Positions 32,353 to 41,508 of a stretch of 44,558 bases of DNA are shown in pieces (within the stretch, counting starts at the first letter, position 1; every line of letters begins with the position of its first letter). The position numbers and the translations under genes were made by a program. This stretch comes from Sandaracinaceae bacterium. GTDB taxonomy: Bacteria; Myxococcota_A; Polyangia; Polyangiales; JAFGIB01. The DNA is taken from contig JADGRF010000330.1 in assembly GCA_017881055.1 (NCBI GenBank), positions 1 through 44,558 of the forward strand, given 5' to 3'. The notes under the pieces were generated by a model. The model ran no database searches, was not told the origin of the DNA, and saw only the letters and a program-made list of their open reading frames with translations.

Positions 32353-35300
32353 TCACTCTGTTCCGTCGTCGGCGGCACCGTGGAACATGTCGTCGTCGTC
32401 GTCGTTCTTCGGCGTTTCGAGCAACGATCCGTCGGGCGCATCTCGGCGCACGATGAACGACCTGCGGGAGGCGACATCGTTGCTTTCCCGAGCGACGACC
32501 ATCACGAAGTTGATGCCGGGACGCAGGGGCAGGGCCGTCGCGAACTTCTGGCTGGTGACGTTTTTGGCGCCGCGGTTGCTCTGATAGAACACCTTGCGCG
32601 AGCCGACGAAGACGAAGACATCGCGTACGCGCGTGTCATCGGCGACGGTTCCGTCGAGCTTGAGCGTGTCCGTGCGAGTGACGAGCGCACCTCCATAGTT
32701 GACCTGTAGGGTCGGCGGCATGTGCGCGAGCACGTCCGTGAGCTTGCCTTTGGATGCGCCCTTCGCGGGCACGACGGCGCCGTCTTTCACCCAGCCAGGG
32801 CGGCCTTCGCCCAGATCGACGCGAACGAAGCCGGAGGTCCCAGCCTGCGCAGACAGTTCGAGCGCACCGCCGGCGGCGCGCGCCACGACGCGAGCATCCG
32901 CAGCTGGGCGCTCGTAGATGAGCGTGCCATCGGCAACGCTGACACTGCCCGTTCGCGCAGCGAAATCCGCAGGCGCCTGATCACGCACCGGGATCTGCAG
33001 CTTCTCGCCGGCGGACTCGCGCAGCACGGTGTCACCCATCGAGATCTCGAGCTTTGCCACGCCCTCCGTGAACTCCGGAAGCACCTCGAACGAGAACGCC
33101 ACGGTCTGCTCGATGCCGGGCTTGAGCTCGCCGAGCTGGAAACGACCGGCATGCAGCAAAAGACCCGGACCGCTGAGATTGCGCAGGTTCGCGACGGTGT
33201 CTTCGCTCGTGCCTTGACCGACGTTCTTCACGCGCAAGTACACAGTCGCGCGCTCGCCACGCTCGAGCTCGCCGTCACCGTTGCCGCGCACGTTGTCGGC
33301 GACCTGTACCGTGTACGCGAACTGAGGCACCGGCCGCGCCTTCACCTGCGTGCGAATCTCGGCGGGCTTGGGGGCGTGTCCGTTGGCTTCTTCGAACTCG
33401 ACACGGACGCCGTCGGCGCGATCGGGCAGATTCTTCGGCACCGTGCACTCGCGCTTGCTCGCGTCGTCGGCTTTATCGGTTTTGTCTTTATCGGTTTTGT
33501 CTTTGTCGGTCTTGTCACCCTTGCTCTTGCAGATGCCGAGCGTGGTCGACCAGATGCGCGACTCGCCTGGCGCGAGCTTGCCGAACACGAGCTCGCGATC
33601 CCCGAAGAGGCGGTTGTCGCTCTTGGTCGTGGCACGCAGCTGGTAGAGCGTGGCCTTGCCCTTGTTCGTGACCTTGACCTTCAAGTCGTACGGTTCGCCG
33701 GCACGCACGACGTTGTCGGGCTGATTGGTCGAGACTTCGACAGCCACATCGCTCGGACCTTCGTCGTTGCCCGTGCTCCAGTCGACGCCGAGTTTCTTCA
33801 GCTCCGCGACGGCGTGCGCGAGCTCGTGCGCGCGGGCTTCCTCGATCGCGCTCTGGCCATCACGCACCAGCTCGCGCCGACCTGCGCGCGTGGCGCGCGA
33901 GAGTAGTGAGCGCGAGAACTGCGTGAGGAACTCGTTTTCCTTTTCGTTCTCGGCGACGTCTTCGGGGCTCGCCTCGCGCAGACGCTGGCGTGTTTCCTCC
34001 GGCAAATAGTAGCGGAGCACGACTTCCGGCTTCTGCGAGTCGCGCGCTTGGTCGTGCGTGAGGTGAGCGTGCAGGTCGGACTCCCGCAGGTAGTCCTTGT
34101 CGACGGTGAGATCCATGTCGACGGCGTCGACCGTCATCGGCTCGATCTCGATGTCCGGCGCGATGCCGACGCTTTGAATCGAGATGTCGCCGGGCGTGAG
34201 GTACTGCGCGATCGTGAGCTTGAGCGCCCAGCCGTCGCTGTCGTCGTTGTAAAGAACTTGCACCGAGCCCTTGCCGAAGGTGCGTTCACCGACGATCAGC
34301 GCGCGGTCGTGGTTCTTGAGCGCGCCGGCCACGATCTCACTGGCGGAAGCGCTGCCACCGTTGGCGAGCACGATCATGGGGTAGCCGGGCTCGGTACCTT
34401 CTTCATGCGCGAGCTTGCGTTCGCTCTTGTCGGGATCGTTCGACGACGTGGTGACGATCGTGCCGCGCGACAAGAACGTGTCGGCGACGCACACGGCCTG
34501 CTGCAACAGGCCGCCCGGGTTGTCCCGCAGATCGAGCACCAAGCCCTTGAGGTTCTGCGTGTGCAGCTTCTCGAGCGCAGCGTGCAGGTCGTCGCACGTG
34601 TTGGACTGGAAGCTCTTCAGGCGCACGAGGCCGATGCCGCCCTCGAGCATCTGCGATTCGATCGACTCGATGTGGATGACCGCGCGCACCAGATCGAAGC
34701 GCTTGGGCTGCTTCCAGCCTTTGTTGCCTTCGCGGATCACGTAGACGGACACGGACGAGCCGGGTGCGCCGCGCAGCCGCGACACCGCTTCCTCGAGCGG
34801 CATGTTGAGCGTGGATTCGTCGTTGATGTTGACGATGCGGTCGCCGCGCTTGAGGCCCGCGAGAAACGCCGGCGTGCCCTCCATCGGACGAATCACGGTC
34901 AGCTGGCCGTCGCGGATCGAGATCACGATGCCGAGACCGCCGAACTCACCCTTGGTGCTGAGCTGCATCTCCGAGAATTCCTCGGGCTCGAGCAGCACCG
35001 AGTGCGGGTCGAGGGTGCGCAGCATGCCGTTGATCGCGGCGTACTCGACCTCACGCAGCTTCACGTCTTCGTCGGGCAGCAGCTTGCGCTGCAGGAACTT
35101 GAACACTTCCTGGAAGCGCCAGGTGAGCATCCACGGCGAGTCGACGTCGTCCGCGTGGAACTCCTGCGACTCGTTGTTGACCTGGATGCGGAACGTGGGC
35201 TGGCCGGTCTCGTAACGCACCATGACCGGCGCGACCGCACGCTGAATCGCGTTGAGGCCCGCAAGCAGCATGTTGTGGTACGAGATGCGCTGCGGCTCGA

Positions 35301-35505
35301 CGTAGTTCTGGTTGACCTTCGCGACCACCGTCTTGAGCACGCGCACTTGCGACAGGTCGTACGGGATTCGCTTCTTTGCGGCCTGCGCGCGGGGCGAGGC
35401 GTCGATGTCGAAGTCGAGACCGTTGTGCTTCGGCCAAACGAACGTGACGCAGAACGCTCCAGTCAGAGCGATCACGGTGAGGAAGGGTTTGAGCCAGCGG
35501 TTCAT
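32353..35505 (-). CDS. S41-family C-terminal processing peptidase with long C-terminal extension
   Basis: A 1050-residue exported or membrane-anchored protease. A single N-terminal hydrophobic segment (FLTVIALTGAFCVTFVW) acts as signal or anchor. A PDZ domain (about 190-275; GEFGGLGIVISIRDGQLTVI, AGLKRGDRIVNIND) precedes the S41 domain with the VLDLRDNPGGLL segment, the catalytic Ser in NGGSASASE (about 386) and the catalytic Lys in GERTFGKGSVQ (about 411). Tail-specific proteases are usually 400-700 residues. Here about 450 more follow: CARDB-like beta domains (GEPYDLKVKVTNKGKATLYQLRA; GERATVYLRVKNVGQGTSEDTVANL), an Asp/Lys/Thr repeat linker, an SH3-like domain (about 870-930) and a final Ig-like domain, ending in an acidic tail. 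The extension suggests binding to the cell envelope. Substrate unknown. Confidence 0.93.
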   Translation of the reverse strand: MNRWLKPFLTVIALTGAFCVTFVWPKHNGLDFDIDASPRAQAAKKRIPYDLSQVRVLKTVVAKVNQNYVEPQRISYHNMLLAGLNAIQRAVAPVMVRYETGQPTFRIQVNNESQEFHADDVDSPWMLTWRFQEVFKFLQRKLLPDEDVKLREVEYAAINGMLRTLDPHSVLLEPEEFSEMQLSTKGEFGGLGIVISIRDGQLTVIRPMEGTPAFLAGLKRGDRIVNINDESTLNMPLEEAVSRLRGAPGSSVSVYVIREGNKGWKQPKRFDLVRAVIHIESIESQMLEGGIGLVRLKSFQSNTCDDLHAALEKLHTQNLKGLVLDLRDNPGGLLQQAVCVADTFLSRGTIVTTSSNDPDKSERKLAHEEGTEPGYPMIVLANGGSASASEIVAGALKNHDRALIVGERTFGKGSVQVLYNDDSDGWALKLTIAQYLTPGDISIQSVGIAPDIEIEPMTVDAVDMDLTVDKDYLRESDLHAHLTHDQARDSQKPEVVLRYYLPEETRQRLREASPEDVAENEKENEFLTQFSRSLLSRATRAGRRELVRDGQSAIEEARAHELAHAVAELKKLGVDWSTGNDEGPSDVAVEVSTNQPDNVVRAGEPYDLKVKVTNKGKATLYQLRATTKSDNRLFGDRELVFGKLAPGESRIWSTTLGICKSKGDKTDKDKTDKDKTDKADDASKRECTVPKNLPDRADGVRVEFEEANGHAPKPAEIRTQVKARPVPQFAYTVQVADNVRGNGDGELERGERATVYLRVKNVGQGTSEDTVANLRNLSGPGLLLHAGRFQLGELKPGIEQTVAFSFEVLPEFTEGVAKLEISMGDTVLRESAGEKLQIPVRDQAPADFAARTGSVSVADGTLIYERPAADARVVARAAGGALELSAQAGTSGFVRVDLGEGRPGWVKDGAVVPAKGASKGKLTDVLAHMPPTLQVNYGGALVTRTDTLKLDGTVADDTRVRDVFVFVGSRKVFYQSNRGAKNVTSQKFATALPLRPGINFVMVVARESNDVASRRSFIVRRDAPDGSLLETPKNDDDDDMFHGAADDGTE
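33472..33516 (-). repeat. Three tandem 15-bp repeats encoding a DKTDK linker
   Basis: Units at 33472-33486, 33487-33501 and 33502-33516 encode repeated DKTDK peptides in the peptidase extension. They are AT-richer than the gene around them, an obvious slippage site that changes length in steps of five residues. Confidence 0.9.
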
Positions 35506-35594
35506 CTATCGGTTGATCACGGACGCGGCGGAGCCACGGAGACGGCTTTAACGAGCGAGGTCCGGGTGATCATAGCAGTCGAGTTTCTGCGACA

Positions 35595-36626
35595 TCACAC
35601 CTTTTTTTTCGGCGCAGGGACGCGCAGGGCCACGAGCGAGCGCTCGGGCGGCTCGGGCTGGATCGTGACGTGTTCCACGCCGTGCAAGGAATGCAGACGC
35701 TCGCCGACACGTTTCGCCACGTCGGTGCCGTGCGCTGCAGGTGTCAGTACGACGTGCGCCGTCAGCATCGGCTCTGTGGGGATCAGGCACCAGACGTGCA
35801 AGTCGTGTACTTCGGCGACACCCGGCGTCTCGGCAATCGTGCGGGAAAGCAGCTCGGGATCGATGCCCGCCGGCGTGCCCTCCATGAGGACATCGGAGGC
35901 TTCGCGCATCAGGCGCAGGGAGCCAACGCTCATGACGAGCGCGATCACGAGCGACGCGAGCGGATCGGCCAGCGGGAAATCGAACAGCAGGATGCACGCG
36001 CCTGCGACGATGGCGGCGACCGAACCGAGCGCATCGCCGGCCACGTGCAGCAGAGCGGCGCGCACGTTGAGGCTCTCGCCGCCGGCGCGTGCGAGAATGA
36101 AGCCGGCGAGCAAGTTGACGCCGAGGCCGCACACGGCGGTGTAGAGCAAGCCGGTCGCGCGAATGGCGTGCGGCGCGTGCAGGCGCTCGAGCGCCTCGAC
36201 CACGATGAAGATGGAGATGCCGAGCATCGCGCTGGAGTTGATCAGCGCGCCCATGACCTCGGCGCGGCGATAGCCGAAGGTGTTCTTGGCCGAGCGCGGG
36301 CGCAGCGCGATGCGCGCAGCCGCGAGCGAGAGGACCAGCGCGCCCGAGTCAGTGATCATGTGCCCGGCGTCCGCGAGCAGCGACAAGCTGCCCGACCAGA
36401 TCGCCATCACGACCTCGACCCCGGAGTACGCGAGCGTCAGGGCCAGGGTCAGGGCCAGGGCACGGGTCGGCGTGTGGGCGTGGGAATGCGCGTGTGAGGC
36501 CGAGCCATGCTCGTGCGACGAACCAGGTCCGTGTGTGTGTGGGTGGTGATGGTCGTGATGACCGTGATCCGCAGGGCCGAGCTGCGCCCCCGCTTGCATA
36601 CCGGTGCCTGTCGCTGGAGCGCTCAC
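35595..36626 (-). CDS. Cation diffusion facilitator family transporter
   Basis: A metal/proton antiporter of the CzcD/ZitB type, about 343 residues from a GTG at 36626. The N-terminus is rich in histidine (GHHDHHHPHTHGPG; HEHGSASHAHSHAH), likely binding zinc or similar ions. Six membrane helices follow, with the metal-site residues in LSLLADAGHMITDSGALV (helix 2) and LLHVAGDALGSVAAIVAG (helix 5), then a cytosolic domain with DLHVWCLIPTEPMLTAHVVL. The C-terminal codons include a run of eight A (35602-35609, minus strand) coding KKK before the stop. The longer frame to 36755 would overlap the divergent gene at 36701, so a start at 36626 or 36599 (ATG) is preferred. Ions moved are not determined by sequence. 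Confidence 0.9.
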   Translation of the reverse strand: MSAPATGTGMQAGAQLGPADHGHHDHHHPHTHGPGSSHEHGSASHAHSHAHTPTRALALTLALTLAYSGVEVVMAIWSGSLSLLADAGHMITDSGALVLSLAAARIALRPRSAKNTFGYRRAEVMGALINSSAMLGISIFIVVEALERLHAPHAIRATGLLYTAVCGLGVNLLAGFILARAGGESLNVRAALLHVAGDALGSVAAIVAGACILLFDFPLADPLASLVIALVMSVGSLRLMREASDVLMEGTPAGIDPELLSRTIAETPGVAEVHDLHVWCLIPTEPMLTAHVVLTPAAHGTDVAKRVGERLHSLHGVEHVTIQPEPPERSLVALRVPAPKKKV

Positions 36627-36682
36627 GTGTCGAACCTGCCGTTCAAGATGGGATGAAGCCGTCGCAGACACAAGCAGCCTGG

Positions 36683-36688
36683 TAGGAT
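36683..36688 (+). promoter_or_regulatory. -10-like element before the ATPase-TPR gene
   Basis: TAGGAT ending 12 bases before the ATG at 36701, in the short divergent gap. No convincing -35 box. Confidence 0.3.
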
Positions 36689-36700
36689 GAACCGGCTCCC

Positions 36701-39349
36701 ATGACTGTGACCCCTCTTCGTTCTGTAGCACCCACAGCGACCGCGACGCCCGCAACGCCGGTTCGTCTGCGCGCGCCGCTGGTCGGACGCGACGCCGAGC
36801 TCGCCCGGCTGGAGAGCACGCTCGGCGACACGCTCAACCTGCGCGCGCCGCGGACGCTAGTTGTCATGGGCGGCGCGGGCATCGGCAAGTCGCGGCTGAT
36901 TCGAGAATTCTTGGCGGACGCGCGCATCAAGCACCCCGAGCTGCACGTGCTGTCCGGGCAGTGCCGCGAGGGCGGGGAGCGCTACGGCGTGATGCGGGGC
37001 CTCTTGCGCAACCGCCTGGGCCTCGTGGACGGCATGGATCCCGAGACGGCCGGGCGCACGCTGCGTGGCACCGTCAGTGAGGTCATGGGTGATCGCCGCG
37101 TGGGCGAGCTCGTGCATTTCCTCGGCAGCTTCTTGGATCTGGAATCGCCGGGCTCGCAGCTGGCGCAGGCGATGAGCGACGATCCCGATCAGCTGCGCCA
37201 AGTCGGGCGCAGCGTGCTGCGACGGTTCTTGGAAGCCGACGCGATGCGGCAACCTTTGCTGCTGGCGCTGGACGACTTTCACTTGGCGCATGCGGACGCG
37301 GCTAGCCTCGTTCACTACCTCGTACGCAGCGTCTCTGCGGCGCCGATCTTATTCGTAATCGTGGCGCGACCCGAGCTGTTCGATCGTCATGCAGAGTGGC
37401 TGGAGCTGAGCGGCGGCGCGGCTCGCCTCGATCTGCAACCGCTCGACGGAGACGACACGGCGCGCATGACCGAGCACCTGCTCGCGCCCACGGGCGATAT
37501 TCCCCCGGAGCTGGTCGACGAAGCGACCGAGCTCGCCGCCGGCAATCCGTTCCTGGTCGAGCAGATCGTGCGCGCCTTCATCGATCAGGGCGTGATCGAT
37601 ACGAGCCAACCCAAACGGTGGACCGTGCATCTGGAACGGCTCGACGAGGTGCAGCTGCCGTTGAGCGTGGACGACGCGATCGCCGCGCGCATCGCGGGCT
37701 TGTCCGGCGAGCAGCGCCGCGTCCTCGAGCTGGCAGCGACCATGGGCGGCGTGTTCTGGCTTGGCGCGCTGGTCGCGCTCCAGCGCACGGCGGGAACGCC
37801 GCCGCGACTGTGGGCCGACCCGAAGCGCGATCGCGAGCACCTCGCCGCGCTGCTCGAGGAGCTCGTCGAGCGGGACTACGTGATGCGTCTTCCGGACGCG
37901 AGCATCGCGGGCGAAAACGAGTATGCGTTCAAGCACAACCTCGAGCGCGAGGCGCTGCAGCGCTATACGAGCCGGCAGCTGCTCGCCCAGCATCATCGCG
38001 TGATCGCGCAGTGGCTCGAGGTGCATCTGGGCGAGAGCAGCGAGGAGCAGCACGAGCTGTTGGCGCAGCACTACGACTTGGGCGGAGCCGCGCTACGCGC
38101 AGGACACCACTATCTGAGCGCGGCCGAGCGCGCGCGCGGGCGGTTCGCGTATGCGCGCGCAGCCGAATACTACCGGCGAGCGCTCTCGTTGCTAGGCGAC
38201 GCGGAGGGACTGACCCGCCTGTCCGCGCTCGAGCATTTCGGCGATGCGCTCGCGCACTCGGGGCAGCGCGATCACGCGCTCGCGGTGTTCGAACAGATGC
38301 GCTGCCTGGCGTATCAGGTCGACTTCGTCGCGCAGGCTGCCGTGGCGCATGCGCGGATCGGTCAGTTGCATCGGGATTTGGCCCATCTCGATCAAGCGCT
38401 CGAGCATCTGGAGACCGCACAAGCGTTGCGCGAGAGCACGGGTGACCGAAAAGGCAGCTCGCTCGCGATGGCGCAGCTCGCGAGCATTCACCTGCTCAAA
38501 GGCAACTTCGACGCGGCCGACCACATGTTCCGTGACGCGATCGGCACGTTCGAACAGGGTGGTGACGAGCGAGCGCTCGTGCGGGCGCTGATCGGGCAGG
38601 CATGCCTGCAGCGCGAGCGCCTGCAGCTCGAGCCCGCGCAGGACACGCTCGTGCGCGCGCTCGCACTGGCGCGCAAGCTCGACGACGACGCCGGCAGCGC
38701 CGACGCGCTGATTCAGCTGGGCGCGGTGCGCGACCGGCTGGGCCAGACGGATCGTGCGCTGGCGCTCTGGCACGAGGCGCTCAGCATCGCGCAGCGCGTG
38801 AGCGACCGCGTGCGACAGGCAAGCGCTCTGGTGTGTCTCGGCGCGTCGGCGTATCGAGACGGGGCGCACGCGGAAGCGGTCGCGCATCTGGCGCAAGCGG
38901 CCAGCTTGGCGAGCGCGCTCGACGATCACTTGCTAGAGGCCGACGTGCTGCGCTCGCTCGCGAAGGCGCGCGCGTTCACGGGCGACGCCCAGGGAGGCCT
39001 CGCCGACGCGCAGCGGGCGACCGAGATCCTCGAGGGCGCCAAGAGCAAGCCCGAGCTCGCAGTCGCGCTGCGCACGTGCGCCGAGATCCTGGGCAGCCTG
39101 GGCGCGAGCGCAGACGCCATCGAGCTGCTGGAACGGGCGTGCGGGCTGTTCGAGGAACTGGGCAGCGACATGGAGCTGGCGCGCGCGTCGCTGTTGCTCG
39201 CCGAGCAGCTAGGGCAGGGGAGCGCGGAGCGTGCCGAAGGGCGGGATCGGGCAGTGCGCGCGGAAAGCCTGCGGACACGCGCTCGCCTGTTGCTCGAACG
39301 CCATGCTGGCCTCACGATGCGCGCCGGCGCGATGCCAAAGAGGGCGTGA
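36701..39349 (+). CDS. AAA_16-type ATPase with TPR region
   Basis: An 882-residue cytosolic protein. LVGRDAELARLESTLGD and Walker A GGAGIGKS (57-64) open the ATPase; LLLALDDFHLAHADAASLVHYL holds Walker B; a sensor-type NPFLVEQIVRAF and helical domain follow. From about 440 to 870 there are tetratricopeptide-like helices (for example SALEHFGDALAHSGQRDHALAVFEQM, AVAHARIGQLHRDLAHLDQALEHLETAQALRE). The plan matches the C-terminal two thirds of the kinase at 15865 but with no kinase domain, so the two are probably paralogues of one signalling ATPase family. No helix-turn-helix of the LuxR/MalT type is seen. Partners and ligand unknown. It ends seven bases before the next gene. Confidence 0.88.
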   Translation: MTVTPLRSVAPTATATPATPVRLRAPLVGRDAELARLESTLGDTLNLRAPRTLVVMGGAGIGKSRLIREFLADARIKHPELHVLSGQCREGGERYGVMRGLLRNRLGLVDGMDPETAGRTLRGTVSEVMGDRRVGELVHFLGSFLDLESPGSQLAQAMSDDPDQLRQVGRSVLRRFLEADAMRQPLLLALDDFHLAHADAASLVHYLVRSVSAAPILFVIVARPELFDRHAEWLELSGGAARLDLQPLDGDDTARMTEHLLAPTGDIPPELVDEATELAAGNPFLVEQIVRAFIDQGVIDTSQPKRWTVHLERLDEVQLPLSVDDAIAARIAGLSGEQRRVLELAATMGGVFWLGALVALQRTAGTPPRLWADPKRDREHLAALLEELVERDYVMRLPDASIAGENEYAFKHNLEREALQRYTSRQLLAQHHRVIAQWLEVHLGESSEEQHELLAQHYDLGGAALRAGHHYLSAAERARGRFAYARAAEYYRRALSLLGDAEGLTRLSALEHFGDALAHSGQRDHALAVFEQMRCLAYQVDFVAQAAVAHARIGQLHRDLAHLDQALEHLETAQALRESTGDRKGSSLAMAQLASIHLLKGNFDAADHMFRDAIGTFEQGGDERALVRALIGQACLQRERLQLEPAQDTLVRALALARKLDDDAGSADALIQLGAVRDRLGQTDRALALWHEALSIAQRVSDRVRQASALVCLGASAYRDGAHAEAVAHLAQAASLASALDDHLLEADVLRSLAKARAFTGDAQGGLADAQRATEILEGAKSKPELAVALRTCAEILGSLGASADAIELLERACGLFEELGSDMELARASLLLAEQLGQGSAERAEGRDRAVRAESLRTRARLLLERHAGLTMRAGAMPKRA

Positions 39350-39355
39350 CACGCG

Positions 39356-40780
39356 ATGGTGCTGCAAGCAGTCAAGGCCGGAACGGTTCCCGAAGCCGTA
39401 GTGGCACTGTGTCAGCGCATCCACGACGGCGGCTTCAAAGCCTGGCTCGTGGGCGGCAGCCTGCGCGACATCCTGATCGAGCGCAGCCCCAAAGATTGGG
39501 ATATCGCAACGACGGCGACACCGGCCGAGATGATGCGCCTGTTCAAGCGCGTGATCCCGACCGGCATCGCGCACGGCACCGTGACAGTGCTGTTCCGCGA
39601 GGGCGCGTACGAGATCACCACGCTGCGCGGTGAAGGCGCATACTCGGACAGCCGCAGGCCCGACGAAATCTTCTTCGTCAAAGACATCGAAGAAGATCTC
39701 GCACGGCGTGACTTCACCGTGAACGCCGTAGCGTACGATCCGCTGACGGATCGACTGATCGATCCGTTCGGCGGCATCGCCGACATGCAGCGCAAGCTGC
39801 TTCGTACCGTGGGCAAGCCGGAGGAGCGTTTCGCGGAGGATGGGCTGCGTGTGCTGCGTGCGGCGCGCTTCGTGGCCACGCTCGAGTTCGCGCTGGAGGC
39901 CGACACCGAGCGCGCGATTCCGCAGGCTCTGCCCGCGTTCGCGCGCGTTTCCAACGAACGCGTGCGCGACGAATGGCTGCGCACCATGGAAGCGCGTGCG
40001 CCATCGCGCGCTTTCGAGGTGATGCGCACGACCGGCATTCTCGACATCACGTGCCCCGAGCTCGGTGCGCAGTTCGGCTGCACGCAGAACAAGTTCCACG
40101 CGTACGACGTGTGGCAGCACTCGCTGCAGTGCCTTGACGCGATCACGCCCGAGCCGGTGCAGCGTGTGGCCGCGCTGTTGCACGACCTCGGCAAGCCCCG
40201 CACGCGCGTGCTGTCCGACAAGACCGGCGACTACACGTTCTACAACCACGAAACCGTCGGCGCGGACATGGCCGACGAGTGGCTGCGCAAGTACCGCTTC
40301 TCCAACGAAGAGCGCGCGCGCGTGGTGCATCTCGTGCGGCACCACTTGGTTTGCTACTCGAGCGAGTGGAGCGACGCTGCGGTGCGTAGGTTCGTGAAGC
40401 GCGTCGGCCTGGGCGAGGTGGACCACCTGCTCGAGTTGGCGCGAGCCGATGCGCTCGCGAAGGGGCGTCCCGTGGACAGCGAGCTTGCCGCGCTCCACGA
40501 GCTGCGCGGGCGCATCGACGAGGTGCGCACGCAAGGCGCGGCGCTCAGCACCAAAGACTTGGCGGTGTCGGGCCACGACGTGATGCAGCACCTGGGCACG
40601 CCTCCGGGGCGGGTCATCGGCTTGGTGCTGGAGAAGCTTTTGGAACGCGTGCTCGACGAGCCCGCGCTCAATCAGCGTGACACACTGCTCGGCTTGGTTG
40701 CGGGCTGCGCCGCGGAAGCGTCGGCAACGCTCCCAGCCGCGAACGGCAACACGAACACGAACAGAGGCGGCGAGCCGTGA
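39356..40780 (+). CDS. CCA tRNA nucleotidyltransferase / poly(A) polymerase family with HD domain
   Basis: A 474-residue class II nucleotidyltransferase. The head domain has AWLVGGSLRDILIERSPKDWDIATTATP, where the GGSxRD and DxD motifs are present; RRDFTVNAVAYDP, the DPFGGIADMQRKLLRTVG segment, and the ERFAEDGLRVLRAARF template motif follow. An HD domain (about 255-360) starts with HAYDVWQHSLQCLDAITPEPVQRVAALLHDLGKP and ends near HLVRHHL, giving probable phosphohydrolase activity. This fits a bifunctional CCA-adding enzyme more than a poly(A) polymerase, but sequence alone does not separate them. Seven bases follow the ATPase gene, and its stop overlaps the cpsB-like start (GTGA), so the block is an operon. 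Confidence 0.9.
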   Translation: MVLQAVKAGTVPEAVVALCQRIHDGGFKAWLVGGSLRDILIERSPKDWDIATTATPAEMMRLFKRVIPTGIAHGTVTVLFREGAYEITTLRGEGAYSDSRRPDEIFFVKDIEEDLARRDFTVNAVAYDPLTDRLIDPFGGIADMQRKLLRTVGKPEERFAEDGLRVLRAARFVATLEFALEADTERAIPQALPAFARVSNERVRDEWLRTMEARAPSRAFEVMRTTGILDITCPELGAQFGCTQNKFHAYDVWQHSLQCLDAITPEPVQRVAALLHDLGKPRTRVLSDKTGDYTFYNHETVGADMADEWLRKYRFSNEERARVVHLVRHHLVCYSSEWSDAAVRRFVKRVGLGEVDHLLELARADALAKGRPVDSELAALHELRGRIDEVRTQGAALSTKDLAVSGHDVMQHLGTPPGRVIGLVLEKLLERVLDEPALNQRDTLLGLVAGCAAEASATLPAANGNTNTNRGGEP

Positions 40781-41508
40781 GTCTCTCGGGCCTGTGCGAT
40801 CTGCATTGTCACTACTTACCCGCGATCGACGACGGCGTACGTTCGATCGAGGAAGGCGTCGAGCTGTGCCGCGGCCTCTGCGCGCTCGGCTACGACACGG
40901 TCGTCGCCACGCCGCACATACGCAGCGGCATGTTCGAGAATCGCAAGCCTGGGCTCGAGAGCGTGTTTGCGACGTTCACAGAGCACGTCGCCGAAATGGC
41001 AGGGCTACCCAGCATCGGCCTTGCGGCAGAACACTTCTGCGACGACGTGTTCCTGCAGCTGTTCGATCGCGGCGAAGCGCTGCCATATCCCGGCGGTCAC
41101 GCCGCACTCGTCGAGTTTCCACCCGAGCGTATGCCGCTTCGGGTTTCCGACTGTTTTTTTCGCATGAGCGTGCGCGGGGTGCGCCCGGTGATCGCGCACC
41201 CGGAGCGCTACAACCAATCGTTTCGTGACTCCGCTGCGATCGCGGATCTGGTCGAGCGCGGCGCGCTTGCCCAGCTCGACGTGATGTCGCTGATCGGCAA
41301 ATATGGCCGCAAGCCCGAGAAGGCCGCCGAGCGCATGCTGGAAGAGGGCTTGTACTACTTGGCGTGCACCGACAGCCACAAGCCGGCCGATTTGCCAAAC
41401 GTGGCCAAGGCGCTGCAGCGGCTGACCCAGCTCGTGGGTGAAGAAGACGCCCTCTTGCTGCTTTCGGAACATCCGAAGAACATCCTGGCCGGAACGATGC
41501 GCGAGTGA
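40777..41508 (+). CDS. PHP-domain tyrosine-protein phosphatase, CpsB/CapC family
   Basis: A 243-residue manganese-dependent phosphatase of the polymerase-and-histidinol-phosphatase type. Metal ligands appear in DLHCHYLPAIDDGVRSIEE, ATPHIRSGMF, AAEHFCDD, AHPERYN and CTDSHKPADL, covering the whole set. Family members dephosphorylate bacterial tyrosine kinases controlling capsule polymer length. No capsule or tyrosine kinase gene is in the window, so here it may serve something else. GTG start overlaps the upstream stop, and its own stop overlaps the next gene. Confidence 0.92.
   Translation: MSLSGLCDLHCHYLPAIDDGVRSIEEGVELCRGLCALGYDTVVATPHIRSGMFENRKPGLESVFATFTEHVAEMAGLPSIGLAAEHFCDDVFLQLFDRGEALPYPGGHAALVEFPPERMPLRVSDCFFRMSVRGVRPVIAHPERYNQSFRDSAAIADLVERGALAQLDVMSLIGKYGRKPEKAAERMLEEGLYYLACTDSHKPADLPNVAKALQRLTQLVGEEDALLLLSEHPKNILAGTMRE

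Noticed and set aside
34048..36144. A 698-residue + strand open frame across the protease and CDF genes
   Set aside because: Antisense shadow caused by high GC at third positions; composition is unlike any protein family.
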